A DNA stretch of 64,000 nt from Notospermus geniculatus (taxonomy: Eukaryota > Nemertea > Pilidiophora > Heteronemertea > Lineidae): NCBI GenBank assembly GCA_002633025.1, contig NMRB01000400.1:87373-151372 (forward strand), in the 5' to 3' direction. Below the pieces are notes generated by a model. It made no database searches and had not been told where the DNA came from. It saw only the letters and a program-made list of their open reading frames with translations. This document shows positions 23,118 through 34,500 of this stretch, in pieces. A program made the position numbers and the translations under genes. Every line of letters starts with the position of its first letter. Within the stretch, counting starts at the first letter, position 1.

Positions 23118-23332
23118 AAAACTAGCAAATGCTTTTGTACAGCATTGCCTAGTGTGTTTGTATTGCAAAATTCAAGTAAAAGCATTTACTAGTCTTTATT
23201 CATATAACCCATTGGCTGATATTTATAAAAGCTAGCAAATGCTTTTACTTCAAATTTTGTAATATGTTTACATTGGACATTGCTGTGCAAATCTTAAGTA
23301 AAAGCATTTGCTTACTTTATGAATACCAGCCA
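23118..23332. mobile_element. Two adjacent MITEs of the AAAGCATTTGCTAG family
   Basis: The first (about 23118-23212) has AAAACTAGCAAATGCTTTTG and AAAGCATTTACTAGTCTTTA. The second (about 23220-23332) has AAAAGCTAGCAAATGCTTTT and AAAGCATTTGCTTACTTTAT. The same pair is found in copy 2 of the duplication at about 24735-24952. Confidence 0.7.
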
Positions 23333-23451
23333 TCGTTTAACATTTCAGCTTAGAATACCTTTGAGGAAGATGTCATCTAACAGTGGCCATGATACAGACC
23401 ATCAGTAAATAAAACAAGGAAGTTGCTGTACAAGAGGAAGTTGCTGTTGGT

Positions 23452-23593
23452 NNNNNNNNNNNNNNNNNNNNNNNNNNNNNNNNNNNNNNNNNNNNNNNNN
23501 NNNNNNNNNNNNNNNNNNNNNNNNNNNNNNNNNNNNNNNNNNNNNNNNNNNNNNNNNNNNNNNNNNNNNNNNNNNNNNNNNNNNNNNNNNNNN
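23452..23593. other. Assembly gap (run of N)
   Basis: There are 142 unknown bases at the junction of the two duplicated blocks, next to the end of copy 1. Confidence 0.95.
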
Positions 23594-23605
23594 AGGGTAG
23601 ACCCC

Positions 23606-25072
23606 CTCGTGCTGACCCAGTTCATGTAGTTGTTGACTCAACTCGAGAACGTCAGTCCCGAACGCCGAGAACGCGACTGAAGTCGGGCCAAGAACGTGTT
23701 CTCCTCAAACCCTAGGCTGAGTGGAGAGTGAGAAGAACACATTCTTGACCTGACTCGGGTTGCGTTCAAGACTGCTGTTCTCGAGTTGAGTCAGCAACTA
23801 CATGAACTAGGTCAGCACGAGTGTGGTCAAGAACGAGGACTCGTATACGTGTAGTAGGTGCAGCCCAGCCCGGGCCATATGGGATTTCATTCCCAGCTCT
23901 TCACGTATGTGGCATGGAACACTCAGTAAGCTTTGGTGCCTTTACCTTGTGCCTTTGCAAGGGCAAGTAAAAGATCCCATCCAAGTGAGGAATATGAGTA
24001 GCTTGTGATGGCCTCTTCCATACTTACTAATACCAGGGCCAATAATGCAATGGTTTCCGCCCTGACAGAAAAATCAAATACAAATCCACTTGGCAGTTGT
24101 CTCCGTAGGGGCAACTCAACCATGAAAACTGTGGGCAGTCTATTGTGTCGTTGGCTAGGGCCTCCCAACTTTCAATTTCCAGCGAGTCGAGCCTTGAAGT
24201 TAAGTGTGCCTTGTAGTCATGAAGAAACCATGGTAAATTGCTCCCCGAGAGCCAATTTGCACAAGAAAATTTTCAAGTGGAGCAGTGTCTTTCAAGACTT
24301 GTGGAAGATTTGCCCACATCTCTTTAATAGGATGCTTTCGGTACAAAACCCTGATAAAAATTCCAGCGACTCTGGTGTCTTACCAAGCTGCTTGCACATC
24401 CTTGGCAAATCCCTACAGTGTCAGCATGGCTTCAAGTACATTGTGGGGACAAAAAAGTTCACGTGGACTGTTAGTAAATATTTCTCATCACCAACCAAGT
24501 TCTTTTTTCTCTTATTAGGTTTTCTTGTGTTTTACGATGACCCCCAATGGTCCAAACTGACATACATCTTTGTTTTTAGGCCAAATGAGGTGTCCAAATG
24601 ACCTCAGTTTTTTACGAATTAGCCATGTGGGAAAATCCTGATGTCGACACTAACCATATATTGAGCAAACAAAGCAGATGAAAAATGTTCGAAGTTTTAA
24701 AAGTTGAAGCTAAAAAACAAAATATTGGGTCATATGGATAAAAACTAGCAAATGCTTTTGTACAGCATTGCCTAGTGTGTTTGTATTGCAAAATTCAAGT
24801 AAAAGCATTTACTAGTCTTTATTCATATAACCCATTGGCGGATATTTATAAAAGCTAGCAAATGCTTTTACTTCAAATTTTGTAATATGTTTACATTGGA
24901 CATTGCTGTGCAAATCTTAAGTAAAAGCATTTGCTTACTTTATGAATACCAGCCATCGTTTAACATTTCAGCTTAGAATACCTTTGAGGAAGATGTCATC
25001 TAACAGTGGCCATGATACAGACCATCAGTAAATAAAACAAGGAAGTTGCTGTACAAGAGGAAGTTGCTGTTG
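23606..25072. repeat. 1.47-kb direct duplication, copy 2
   Basis: It matches 21980-23451 from CTCGTGCTGAC to GGAAGTTGCTGTTGGT and then continues into single-copy sequence. It contains its own palindromic MITE, truncated SINE (23855-24076) and MITE pair. Confidence 0.9.
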
Positions 25073-25467
25073 GTTTCCTTGAACGGCCTGTTGTGTTTGT
25101 CTACATCTTTCTATTCCTTCAGGACAGCAGTTGGAGTGGAAGTTCTGTTTGTGGCTTTCACGTGACATGGTGTTAACTGTGTTCGTTTCTTTTTCCTGGT
25201 CTTTTCTCACCATGGGGAGTCCCCGTAAAGCCACTTATCGTTTCCATCAAAGCAACTGTTTTGTTTTCTTTGATTGGTTAATGATCTGCGAGTCCAGCGA
25301 TTTAGTTTTTTACACGGTTGATCGTTTTCCCTCGCAGTCATCATGTAGCTGACATTACGGGGACATGAAATTTGCAGACTTGTTGCAGAAGTCTTTGTTC
25401 ATTGGCAGCAAGCTGTCAATGCTGAGATCATAGTTAGCAAGCTGTCAATGCCGAGATCATAGTTTGA

Positions 25468-25669
25468 ACTCTTTCAGCCCTAGGCGACTCCCAGATCCAA
25501 GGCGATTTTCTGAAGAAAGAAAATATTTCAGGATTAAAAAAAAAAACTACTTAATACCCAATCTTATATTGTAGAAAATTGGGTTTAGGGGTGGACGGAT
25601 ATACTCGTTCATAGGATTTGAGAATGATTTTGGCAAACGGATATATCCGTCCGTAGGGCTGAAAGAGTT
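25468..25669. mobile_element. MITE with AACTCTTTCAGCCCTA ends
   Basis: AACTCTTTCAGCCCTAGGCG pairs with CGTAGGGCTGAAAGAGTT. It abuts the next element directly, sharing the TTAA at the border. Confidence 0.75.
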
Positions 25670-25973
25670 AAAGGCACTCTAGTTCGAATTGTAAACATTA
25701 CGGTGTGCCACCTATTGTCAACTTCTGGTACTAACTAATCGGATAAAATCGAATTAAATCTCACCTTTCACAACTTTTTGTTTGTTTTTGAGCATAAAAT
25801 CATAAATATATTTCAGTTACAAGAATATTTATCAAGATAAATATAAAAAGAGATAACATTAATGTTTTGGTATACACGGTGCTGCCGCCTGTCCGCAGGA
25901 AAATAACTATTATAATCAACCATGTAAATAAACAAACCGTAATGTTTACAATTTGGACTAGAGTGCCTTTAAA
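25670..25973. mobile_element. MITE with AAAGGCACTCTAGTTC ends
   Basis: AAAGGCACTCTAGTTCGAAT, then TGTAAACATTACGGT, pairs with ACCGTAATGTTTACA and GACTAGAGTGCCTTT. The middle is A/T-rich and non-coding. Confidence 0.8.
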
Positions 25974-26790
25974 TCGGAGTTTCCGAGATGAGTAGGCCTA
26001 CTGCAATATGACCACAAAATCTGGGCATGAAGTGTCATGTTGGCTGAAAGCTTTGTGACTTGAATATGGTGTCCTGTTGCTATTTATAGATCTATCAAGA
26101 AGTCTGTTTCTTCGGGTGCTCTAAACTAGAGGTAACTGTGTTTGGTAAATTGATAAATCCAATGGAAACTTCTCCATTACTTTGGATCAGGAGACTAATG
26201 TGTCCTATTCAACTTCACGGATCGACAACCCAATTCCCTCTGGTTGGTTATCATTGTGGAAAAGCTGCAGAATGAATCAATTCTTGTCCTCGCTGACCAG
26301 TAGCATGTTGTAGAATGTCAGGATTTCACCAGTCATGGTCATCATGCAGATTTCGCTGTGCAGTCACACCTTGTTTGTTGCCATCTGTAATTTGCCGATC
26401 CATGGATTCTGCAGAATCTGTCTTTGGATCTTCTTAAAGCGAATTGATATCGAAAAAATTTGATTTAGAAATAGAATTTGAAAGGGGACGAATTTTCAGG
26501 AAAAAATGTAAACAAACTTCACCAGATTGGCAACAAAGAAATGTTCGTGCATTCTGATTGGCTGAAATTTTGTGCTTACAAACACCAGCCAAATGTAAAT
26601 AAAATCCACTATCAATTCGCTTTAATAAACCTGTCAATCAAGTGAGGTAAAAAAAATATTCCCAATAAAATAGCCAAGACATTAGGCCTAGAAGTGTAAA
26701 ATAAAAAGTGAAAGCGAAGCCGGCACGACATATCATTGCATTTGGATCAACTGATGTACATGTCCACAAAATGGACACAAAATGCCTAAT

Positions 26791-26870
26791 GCGAGGGCCC
26801 GTGGGTTTGAATCCGGCAGGAAGCTATGTCTTTCACCTTAGAAACCTGTTTCTATTTCATATCCACAAAA
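26791..26870 (+). repeat. SINE fragment, family 4
   Basis: GTGGGTTTGAATCCGGCAGG (B box), then AAGCTATGTCTTTCACCTTA and GAAACCTGTTTCTATTT. Reverse copies are at 28125-28230 and, partly, at 34805-34865. Confidence 0.65.
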
Positions 26871-26920
26871 TAGAGGTGGCACTTGTTAGTGTGTCTCTCC
26901 AGCTCACTGAATACAAAGGG

Positions 26921-27153
26921 GTGTCGGGGTGGTGCAGTGGAAACATCGGCGCCTGCCACCACTGAGGTCGCGGGTTTGATCCGGGTCGTGCAAGTGGCTT
27001 TATGTGGTAGAGAGGGTGATCTCTCCTCGACATCGTAGGTTTCCTCCGGGGTATCTGGTTTCCTCCTACATATCATTAATATCGTCCAGTATTGTTTGAT
27101 GAGTAGCTATAATGCCCTAAGTGGGCGCTTGCACTCCTGAGATAATATTTTTA
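26921..27153 (+). repeat. tRNA-derived SINE, family 3
   Basis: Head GTGTCGGGGTGGTGCAGTGG, B box GGGTTTGATCCGGG, body GATCTCTCCTCGACATCGTA and a tail with GTAGCTATAATGCCCTAAGT. No second copy is seen in the window. Confidence 0.7.
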
Positions 27154-28124
27154 AAAGAAAAAAAAAGAATACAAAATTATACTGTAGAGTACAGTGAAGC
27201 TTGGGGCACGTTTTGATGACGCAAATGAAAAAAAGGTGGAAGATACCACTGTGCAAATCCGGACACGGTTTTTGCTGCTCGTATTTTTTCATCGTGGGTT
27301 TTGTCCATTTGTCTACGTCTCATGAAGACTGCTTGTCATTAGGTTGATTGATGGCTCAGAAGCCGATTTTTATATCCGAATGTTTTCCCTAAAGAGTGAT
27401 GATCATCTGTTTTTTTCAAAGAGGACGATAAACTGATAGCATTTATTGGTAGAACCAACTTAGAGTATTGGCAACGAGCAGAGTAGAAAAGCTGCTTTTT
27501 TTTATTTCTCATGGTGTAAAGCTTTGCTGATAGAGGGCAACACCAGACAGAGAATGATCTTGGCCTGGTTGACTATTGATCATGGCTGATCTAAATTTTG
27601 CATCTGGAGGTGACATTTTCCATGATTTCCGAATATTTTGGTTGGATAAATACTTCCTTTCCATCCTCTGTCACAGATCATGAATCCAGGAGGTTTCAAA
27701 TTTTGGTTTCAACACCAGTCAGTGTGACTCAGCAAGTGAAGTTATTGCTGAAGGATTTTAAACTTCTCTTTATACCATAAAACACAAATTTTTGTTTTCA
27801 GTTCACGTAGATTATAGGTTCAAGTGTAAAGGTCGCAGATCTCAGCAAATGAAGTTATTGCTGAAGAATTTTAATCTTCCATATAAACCGTATTTAACCA
27901 TAAAATTAAAAACTAATTTCTTTTCAGTTTCATATACATGTTGATCATAGGTTTCAATATGAAGGTCACAGATTCGAATGGAGGACATTAGTCACAACAT
28001 CAAGAATAGGATGAATTTCTATGTTTCTAAATGCTGTCTTTCAAAAATTTTCAGGAAGGTCAGGGGTGATAACCAGAGGGCTGGAAAAAGCAATAGCAAT
28101 CTTTGAGAATACCAAGAACACGAA

Positions 28125-28230
28125 AATAGAAACGGGTTTCTAAGGTGAAAGACATACATGTAACTTCCTACCGGATTCGAACCCTGAGAATCGGTACCAG
28201 TGTCTTCAAGGTTACCGGCCAAGAGAGGTC
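28125..28230 (-). repeat. SINE, family 4, reverse orientation
   Basis: On the minus strand GGCCGGTAACCTTGAAGACA, then GGGTTCGAATCCGGTAGGAA and CTTTCACCTTAGAAACCCG. It lies about 150 bp upstream of the first visible CPSF1 exon. Confidence 0.7.
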
Positions 28231-28382
28231 GTCAAGTATTAACATCCGACATTACTTTTCAGCTGATCCTTTTAGAATTCTGGAACTTGCACACCAGATT
28301 AGAAAGTGCACTGAAATGTTCTGCATGATGTCATACCAGTAAATGATATATTTTACATGCGTTTTACTGAATGTATTTCCAG

Positions 28383-28538
28383 GTATGCGACAGTCTGATG
28401 AACATCGCACCATGCGGCCGGATGACCATGGGTGAACCTGCCTTCCTCTCCGAGGAGTTCAGTCACACGATCGACCCAGATATAGAACTGGTGACAACGT
28501 CTGGTCATGGAAAAAATGGGGCTATTTCAGTAATCCAG
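28383..28538 (+). CDS. CPSF1: CPSF1 exon w1 (first visible)
   Basis: Acceptor TTTCCAG, phase 0, 52 codons, [15 protein letters not shown] to [11 protein letters not shown], donor GTGAGT. It aligns to about residue 485 onward of human CPSF1. Confidence 0.93.
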
Positions 28539-31500
28539 GTGAGTCAAACTGTAAAGATAGTAAACATAAGTCGTCTCGGAATTTCGCAAATTTTCGACCC
28601 CAAGCGGGGTCTTCCTCAGGCACTTTCTAGTAGAGATCCCAGAAGTGAATGAGCTGGATCCCAATCATTGATCAAGTTATAATAAAGAAACCCTGAGAAA
28701 ACAGGAAGGTGTGAAAAGTTTAGGTTGACAAACCGTATACAACAAGATTGACTCTGAAATCCGGTTTCTGCCGCCTTCTGTGACGAGGAATGCGGTTTTC
28801 CCAGGCGTTGGGATAATTGACATGCCAGATATTTTGGGCGATTCCATCGAAGGAATCTCCAAACCCTATGAAAACAGCACTGTTCACCACATAACTTGGC
28901 AAATTGCTGTATTGGAAACGGGGGTGAATCTGCTTCTGCTTCAGCAATGGAAGAAAGACTATGAATTCCATTGAAGTCTTCTTATCTCCATTAGAAATGG
29001 AAGCAAAAAAGTTAAAGTTTGGGTTTATAGTCTGATATCAACTACGGTAGAGGTTCTCATCTGACTTTACACTTTAACCCCAGTCTATCCTGAAACCTTT
29101 CAGTAGAACTCAGTTGAGCTGCTCAGCGCTACAGTCTGAGCATTTCCGACCGGTACCCATTTTATACACCTGGGTGGAGAGAGGCCAGAGAGGCAAAGTG
29201 CCAGTCTCACGCCACAGTGGGATTCGAATCAGGATCCTCTGACCGCTAGTCGGAGGCCCGAACCACTACACTACTGTGGCTCCCCATTCAGACATTCAGA
29301 ATGCTTCAGTAGATCATTGGGGCCTCCACTTTGGTGAAGGACGGTGGAATAATGCGACAGAGTGGTAATTGCAAAGTTAATCAACTTGTTCTTTACTTGA
29401 CAGAGGAGTATTCGGCCCCAGGTGGTGACCACATTTGACCCAGGCGAGCTGCCTGGCTGCTACAACATGTGGACAGTCACTGGACACAAACCTGAGGTAA
29501 GGTTCATTTCTTATTGGAACAGTTGCTGAAGAAAATATGAGAAGCAATGTGGAACCTGCAACCCCAGCAGATGGCGCTACAAGCATAAGACCTGTAAGAC
29601 GTTAAAAACGTGGCAAAAACATTGCAGTGACGTCAATTGGTGACGTCCTTTACCCTGTGTGGCAGGGTGAAACTAGATTTTGGTGCTCGCTGGCCACCAC
29701 GCAAAATCCCAATTCTCTAAGGATGTGGGACCTGAACAGTAACCTTTATTTTGTGAAGGCTCTCTAAACCTGAAGGAGGGACCTAAGACTGCTTGGCAAC
29801 CCTTTCCTTAATCCAGGATCAACCCAACTTTATCAGTTGCTTTCTTGTACTAGGTGGAGTCTGGAGAAGTGAAGGATGAAGAGGAAGCGAAGACTGATGA
29901 CATGCATGCCTACCTCATCCTCAGCAGGGATGACTCAACTATGGTAAGCATTCTGCGGGATATCTAAAAAAGTCCCTTGAAAAAGAGGGAATCATTCAAA
30001 ATGAGTACGCGAAATGGGAAGCAGGCAAAAGGGGAAGTAGACAGAAGTAGGGAAGTAGACTAAATTGAAAGTAGGGGAAACGGGAAGTTGGTGAAATCTG
30101 GGAGTAGGGAAAATGGGAGTATACCAGTTGAACATGGATTGCGTGCAGGTGGGACACTTACATGTACTTTGCCAGTTGCCCCTGTGTAGATGTGTGTCTG
30201 CTACCTTCATAAAATTGTGACCCTCCACCACAAAACCAGTCAGAAGTTGCTCTGAGGTTGGCAGGTTAGGACCGAATTGTCTGACAATTTCAGTATTGTC
30301 TGTCTGTTGTGAAATCTGAGTGATTCTATTTCTTTATCTCCTGGTGTCATCTCAGTACGTTTAGGCTCATTTTCTGTGCAACTTCCGACTAGTTTTGTAG
30401 TTTTGTAGTTTTGTCTTGATCACTACAGTTACACCCCAGCCGAACAAAAACTGATTGTTTTGTTTTCATTAGATTCTTGAGACTGGCCAGGAAATCATGG
30501 AGTTGGACCACAGCGGGTTCTGCACCCAAGCCCCTACCGTATATGCCGGCAATGTTGGTGATGAGAGGTACATCCTCCAGGTGTCACCGGTGGGCGTCAG
30601 GCTCTTAGATGGAGGTGAGTGAGAATAAATCCCATCTTGTTCAAACTGAAATAATTCCTGAGGTTGTCTTTTCTTGTTTTATGCAAATTTCTTGGCTTTT
30701 TCACTCACTTCCACTTTATTTAATTACAGCAACTCAAGTACAACACATCCCGATCGACATGGGCTCACCGCTGGTCCACTGCACTGTCGCTGATCCTTAT
30801 ATCATCATTATGAGTAGTGAGGGTGATATCATGCTTCTGACTTTAAAAACGGAAAGTGGGGGTGCGGTCAGGCTTGCAATCCAGCGGCCTTCTGTGTCAC
30901 AGGTAAGGTAAAAAAATTACCTGTTTCTTGTCTGCGCTCACGTCATTCCTGAACCCCTTGCATCGAAAAATTTTTTTCTCACGAATTTCAAATTTTCCCA
31001 CTTTGCTTACGCAGCACCTTCTGTACAATGCATAGAAATGCTTCGTCACTTGAAATCATCTTTATTTTTCATGAAACTTGTGCTTTAAACATGTTGAGAT
31101 AGTTTGCTGGTACCGGGGTAGTATTTCCCCCATCCATGAAGACAACTGAAAAAAAATTATTTGAAAATTTGAAAAAACTGCATGCTTGCATCAATTTCCG
31201 CTGAGTTGCTGGACAAGAAACAGATAATTTTTTTGGCCTAATTATGGACTTTTTTGTCCTTGAACTTCAGTAACAGTCAAAAGAATAAAATCTTTGTCAT
31301 CAACACCTCCATCAAAGGACACCCCATCTGACATGTAGATTCATTTAACTTGCAGAAGTCCAAGATCTTGACTATCAGTGCATACCAAGATACAAGTGGT
31401 CTCTTCGTAACGCGAGCCAGGGACGATGAACTTGTGTTGCCTACCCCAGACATAAAGTTGACCAAGGCTGCGGACACATCATTTAGCTTTGACAAGAGGT

Positions 31501-34500
31501 AAGTCGAATGACCTGTGTATTTCTTGTTAAGAATAATGCACTTTGGTCCCTTTGAAGGCCACCTCTATTGCTACTCATGATGTTTTTGTCCTGCGTTTTC
31601 ATGTTCCTAATCACTGAGGTTAGGCCTGCAGCACACGTCACCATTTTCGTTGTGCAAACAGGCAATTTTCGTGGTCACCATGAAAATGGCCAAGTGTGCT
31701 GTGGCCAGCAACGTCCACTCACCACGGAAATTCTGTGGTGACCACAAGTTGCTGAAAATCAAACTGGTTTGATTTCTCACCACAAAAATTGCTCGTAGTT
31801 GCGAGTTGTGGTGATGCGTGGCCATCAGCAGCACACAAGACCACTGAGTGGTGACGTCTGCTGTAAACCGGCAACCGCCACAAAAATTGCCGACCACGAA
31901 AATTGCCTGTACGAGCAACAAAAGTGGTGACGTGTGCTGCTAGCTTTAGGCCTATGTTCTGCATGTGAATGACTTCATAATTGTCCATCATTCCAGTGCA
32001 TCTGTTGATGACGAGGATGAGTTGCTGTATGGTGAATCTGAACACCCAGTATTTGCTGCCCCTCAAGAGGAAAAGGGACCCAGGTGAGCATTGACCTTCA
32101 AACATCCTCCAATTCAGTGAAAATGTCAAGAGCATTCGTTGTCAGCAAACAATTGTATTTGAGTACAGTCCAGCAGTTTCAATGAGTATCTTCCATATTC
32201 AGCACATCTGAAGAGACACCACCTGAAAAAGAAAGTGACGAAACTCATGCCACTTATTGGGCTGTTTTGACAAGAGAAAATGGAGTCCTAGAGGTGGGTG
32301 ATATTCAGAGTCACGTGGCTCCATGATTTTGATAGTTAACGAAAAGTCGTCTCCGAACTTTCACTTCTGGGATCTGTACTAGAAAGTGCCTGAGGAAGAC
32401 CCCAGTTGAGCTTGAAAATTTGCAAAATTTGGAGATGACTTGACGTTTACTATTGCTCCATGATTTTGATGTGTATTTTTCAGACCCAAATTCTTTTCTT
32501 GTTCCATTATGCATCTTGTATCATTTTCCTTACAGATTTACAGCGTTCCTGATTTTAAACTTGTCTTTTTGGTCAAGAATTTTCCAATGGGGCATAAGGT
32601 ACTTGTGGACTCTGGCTCAGAAGGTGGAGCCAAATCGTAAGTTAACATTTTGTACTATAATCTCCAGTAGTCACAAGTCTTTGCTTATTCTGCGTTGGTG
32701 TTGTAAACTTCACTGCTAAGTAATTTATTCCTCCTGTTTGTTTCAGTGATATCAAGATCCGAGAGATGCCCGTTGTGAAGGAGTTGTTGTTGGTTGGAAT
32801 GGGAAATAAGAAAAGTCGGCCTTTCCTTCTGGTTAGTGTTGTTGAAGATTCAAGTTATTTTTAGCCCGCTTGGCCCATAGGCCAAAAGGGCTTATGCTGT
32901 GCTTGGCGCCTTTAGTGGTGGTCTGTCGTGCGTGCGTGCGTGCGTGCGTCCGTAAACTTTTCCCTTGTCAGATGGATAGCGCCTTCAGTTTTTGACGGAT
33001 CATTTTCATATTGCATATGGGTGTGTATGACCACAAAATCTAGGTCAAGTTCGATTTTGGGTGCGATGCGATTCCTACTTTGGCCAGTAGGGGGCGTTTT
33101 GTGAAAAAATTCAAAGGCCTGTATTTTGAGAATGGCTTGAGCTATCGCGATGAAACTTTGTATGTATGTACCTCTAGTTTGTGGTGACTTGCACACGAAG
33201 TTTCGGTGCAATCTGATTCTTGACTTTGCCACTAGGGGGCCAAAATGAAAATATCAAATTTTTCCTTGTCAGATGGATAGCGCCTTCAGTTTTTGAAGGA
33301 TCATTTTCATATTGCATACAGGTGTGTATGACCAAAAAATCTAGGTCAAGTTCGATTTTGGGTGCGATGCGATTCCTATTTTGGTAGGTAGGGGGCGTTT
33401 TGTGAAAAACTTAAAAGGGCTATATTTTGATAATCGTTTGAGCTATTGTATTGAACCTTTGTATGTATTTACCTCTAGGTTGTAGTGACTTCCTGACGAA
33501 GTATTGGTGAAATCTAATTCTTGACTTTGCCACCAGGAGGCCAAAACCAAACTCACAAAATCTGCTATGTATGCTTTGGTCACAGATATTGTCAAAGATG
33601 GCTTGTATGGCATTCTGATATGGCTTATGCTTTCCACCACTGTGCTAAAAAGCCAAGCGGGCACAGTGCCATTGGCACTATTTTTCCCTTTGTGGCAAGA
33701 AAGCTACCTGTGGACGTAGCCCCTTCTGCTGTCCTTTTCAGCAAGTGTCTTGTTCAAGCTTTAAGTTGTAAGATTTTAAACTGTAGGCCTATTCTTTTAG
33801 CGTGTTTTATTACTTGCACCGTGCTTGGAGAAATTCAGATATCGCACATTGTGGAGCATGCGCAGTGAGGCCGAGTAAATGAACAATGTCACCCACTCTG
33901 TAAACTTGTTAATAAATAAATAAAACAATGTCGTGCCTGGTTAGAGTAAAGTGACATGGTGTCTGTGTAGGGCCTAGTAAACGAACTGTCTCGCGCCTGG
34001 CTCGAGTAAATTGTCATGGCACCAATGCATTTCCTCTTTCTCCATTGGCTAAATCAGCTTCGCCGCCATCTTTTCCCGAAGCACCGGTAACCGGCTCAGA
34101 GGGTTGCTCACTTGGCCAAGTGCGAGTAAGCGCAAGTTGTGACATCAGAGCTAACAAGAACGTTGTGGCGTTTGCTCGGGGAAGTGCGGCACTAGTAATC
34201 GAACACGCTTTTTGTTCTGCATCGCCTGTCATTGAATGAGAAGTTAATTCACCCAATTTTGAGATTTTTCTTGTCTCAATCCAGGCATTTGTCAATGACA
34301 ATTTGTTCATATACGAGGCCTATCCGTATACCCAGTCTCTGACTGACAACCACCTGAAGGTCAGATTCAAGAGGATTCCTCACGGTTTGATCCTCGGGGC
34401 GAGAAAGGGAAAGAAGAAAACAGAGGAAGAGGAAGAAGAGGGCATGTACCCTTCCAGGGTGGCCAGGCTGAGAGCTTTTGATGATATATCAGGATATTCT

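Larger units (their letters stand above)
21980..23451. repeat. 1.47-kb direct duplication, copy 1
   Basis: It starts within the palindromic MITE, passes through a truncated family-1 SINE (22228-22450) and two AAAGCATTT MITEs, and ends at the gap. Copy 2 at 23606-25072 is nearly identical, with scattered single-base changes. The longest reading frame in each copy (22379-22978 and 24005-24601) crosses repeat boundaries and is not a gene. Confidence 0.9.
1..28382. other. Gene-poor, transposon-rich region upstream of the CPSF1 exons
   Basis: I see no exon here that encodes a recognisable protein on either strand. Because the first CPSF1 exon in the window starts in frame at 28383 with an acceptor site, this stretch should be CPSF1 intron or 5' flank, but none of the expected N-terminal CPSF160 segments was found by eye. 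What it holds is listed separately: short inverted-repeat elements, tRNA-derived SINEs, a 40-bp minisatellite, two direct duplications and two gaps. Parts where I see nothing distinctive include about 1040-1975, 2800-3600, 5590-5890, 10385-11220, 13600-14060, 15225-16050 (only a short GGGCAGG-rich patch at 15245-15315), 20235-20980, 21115-21400 and 25980-26780. Confidence 0.7.
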
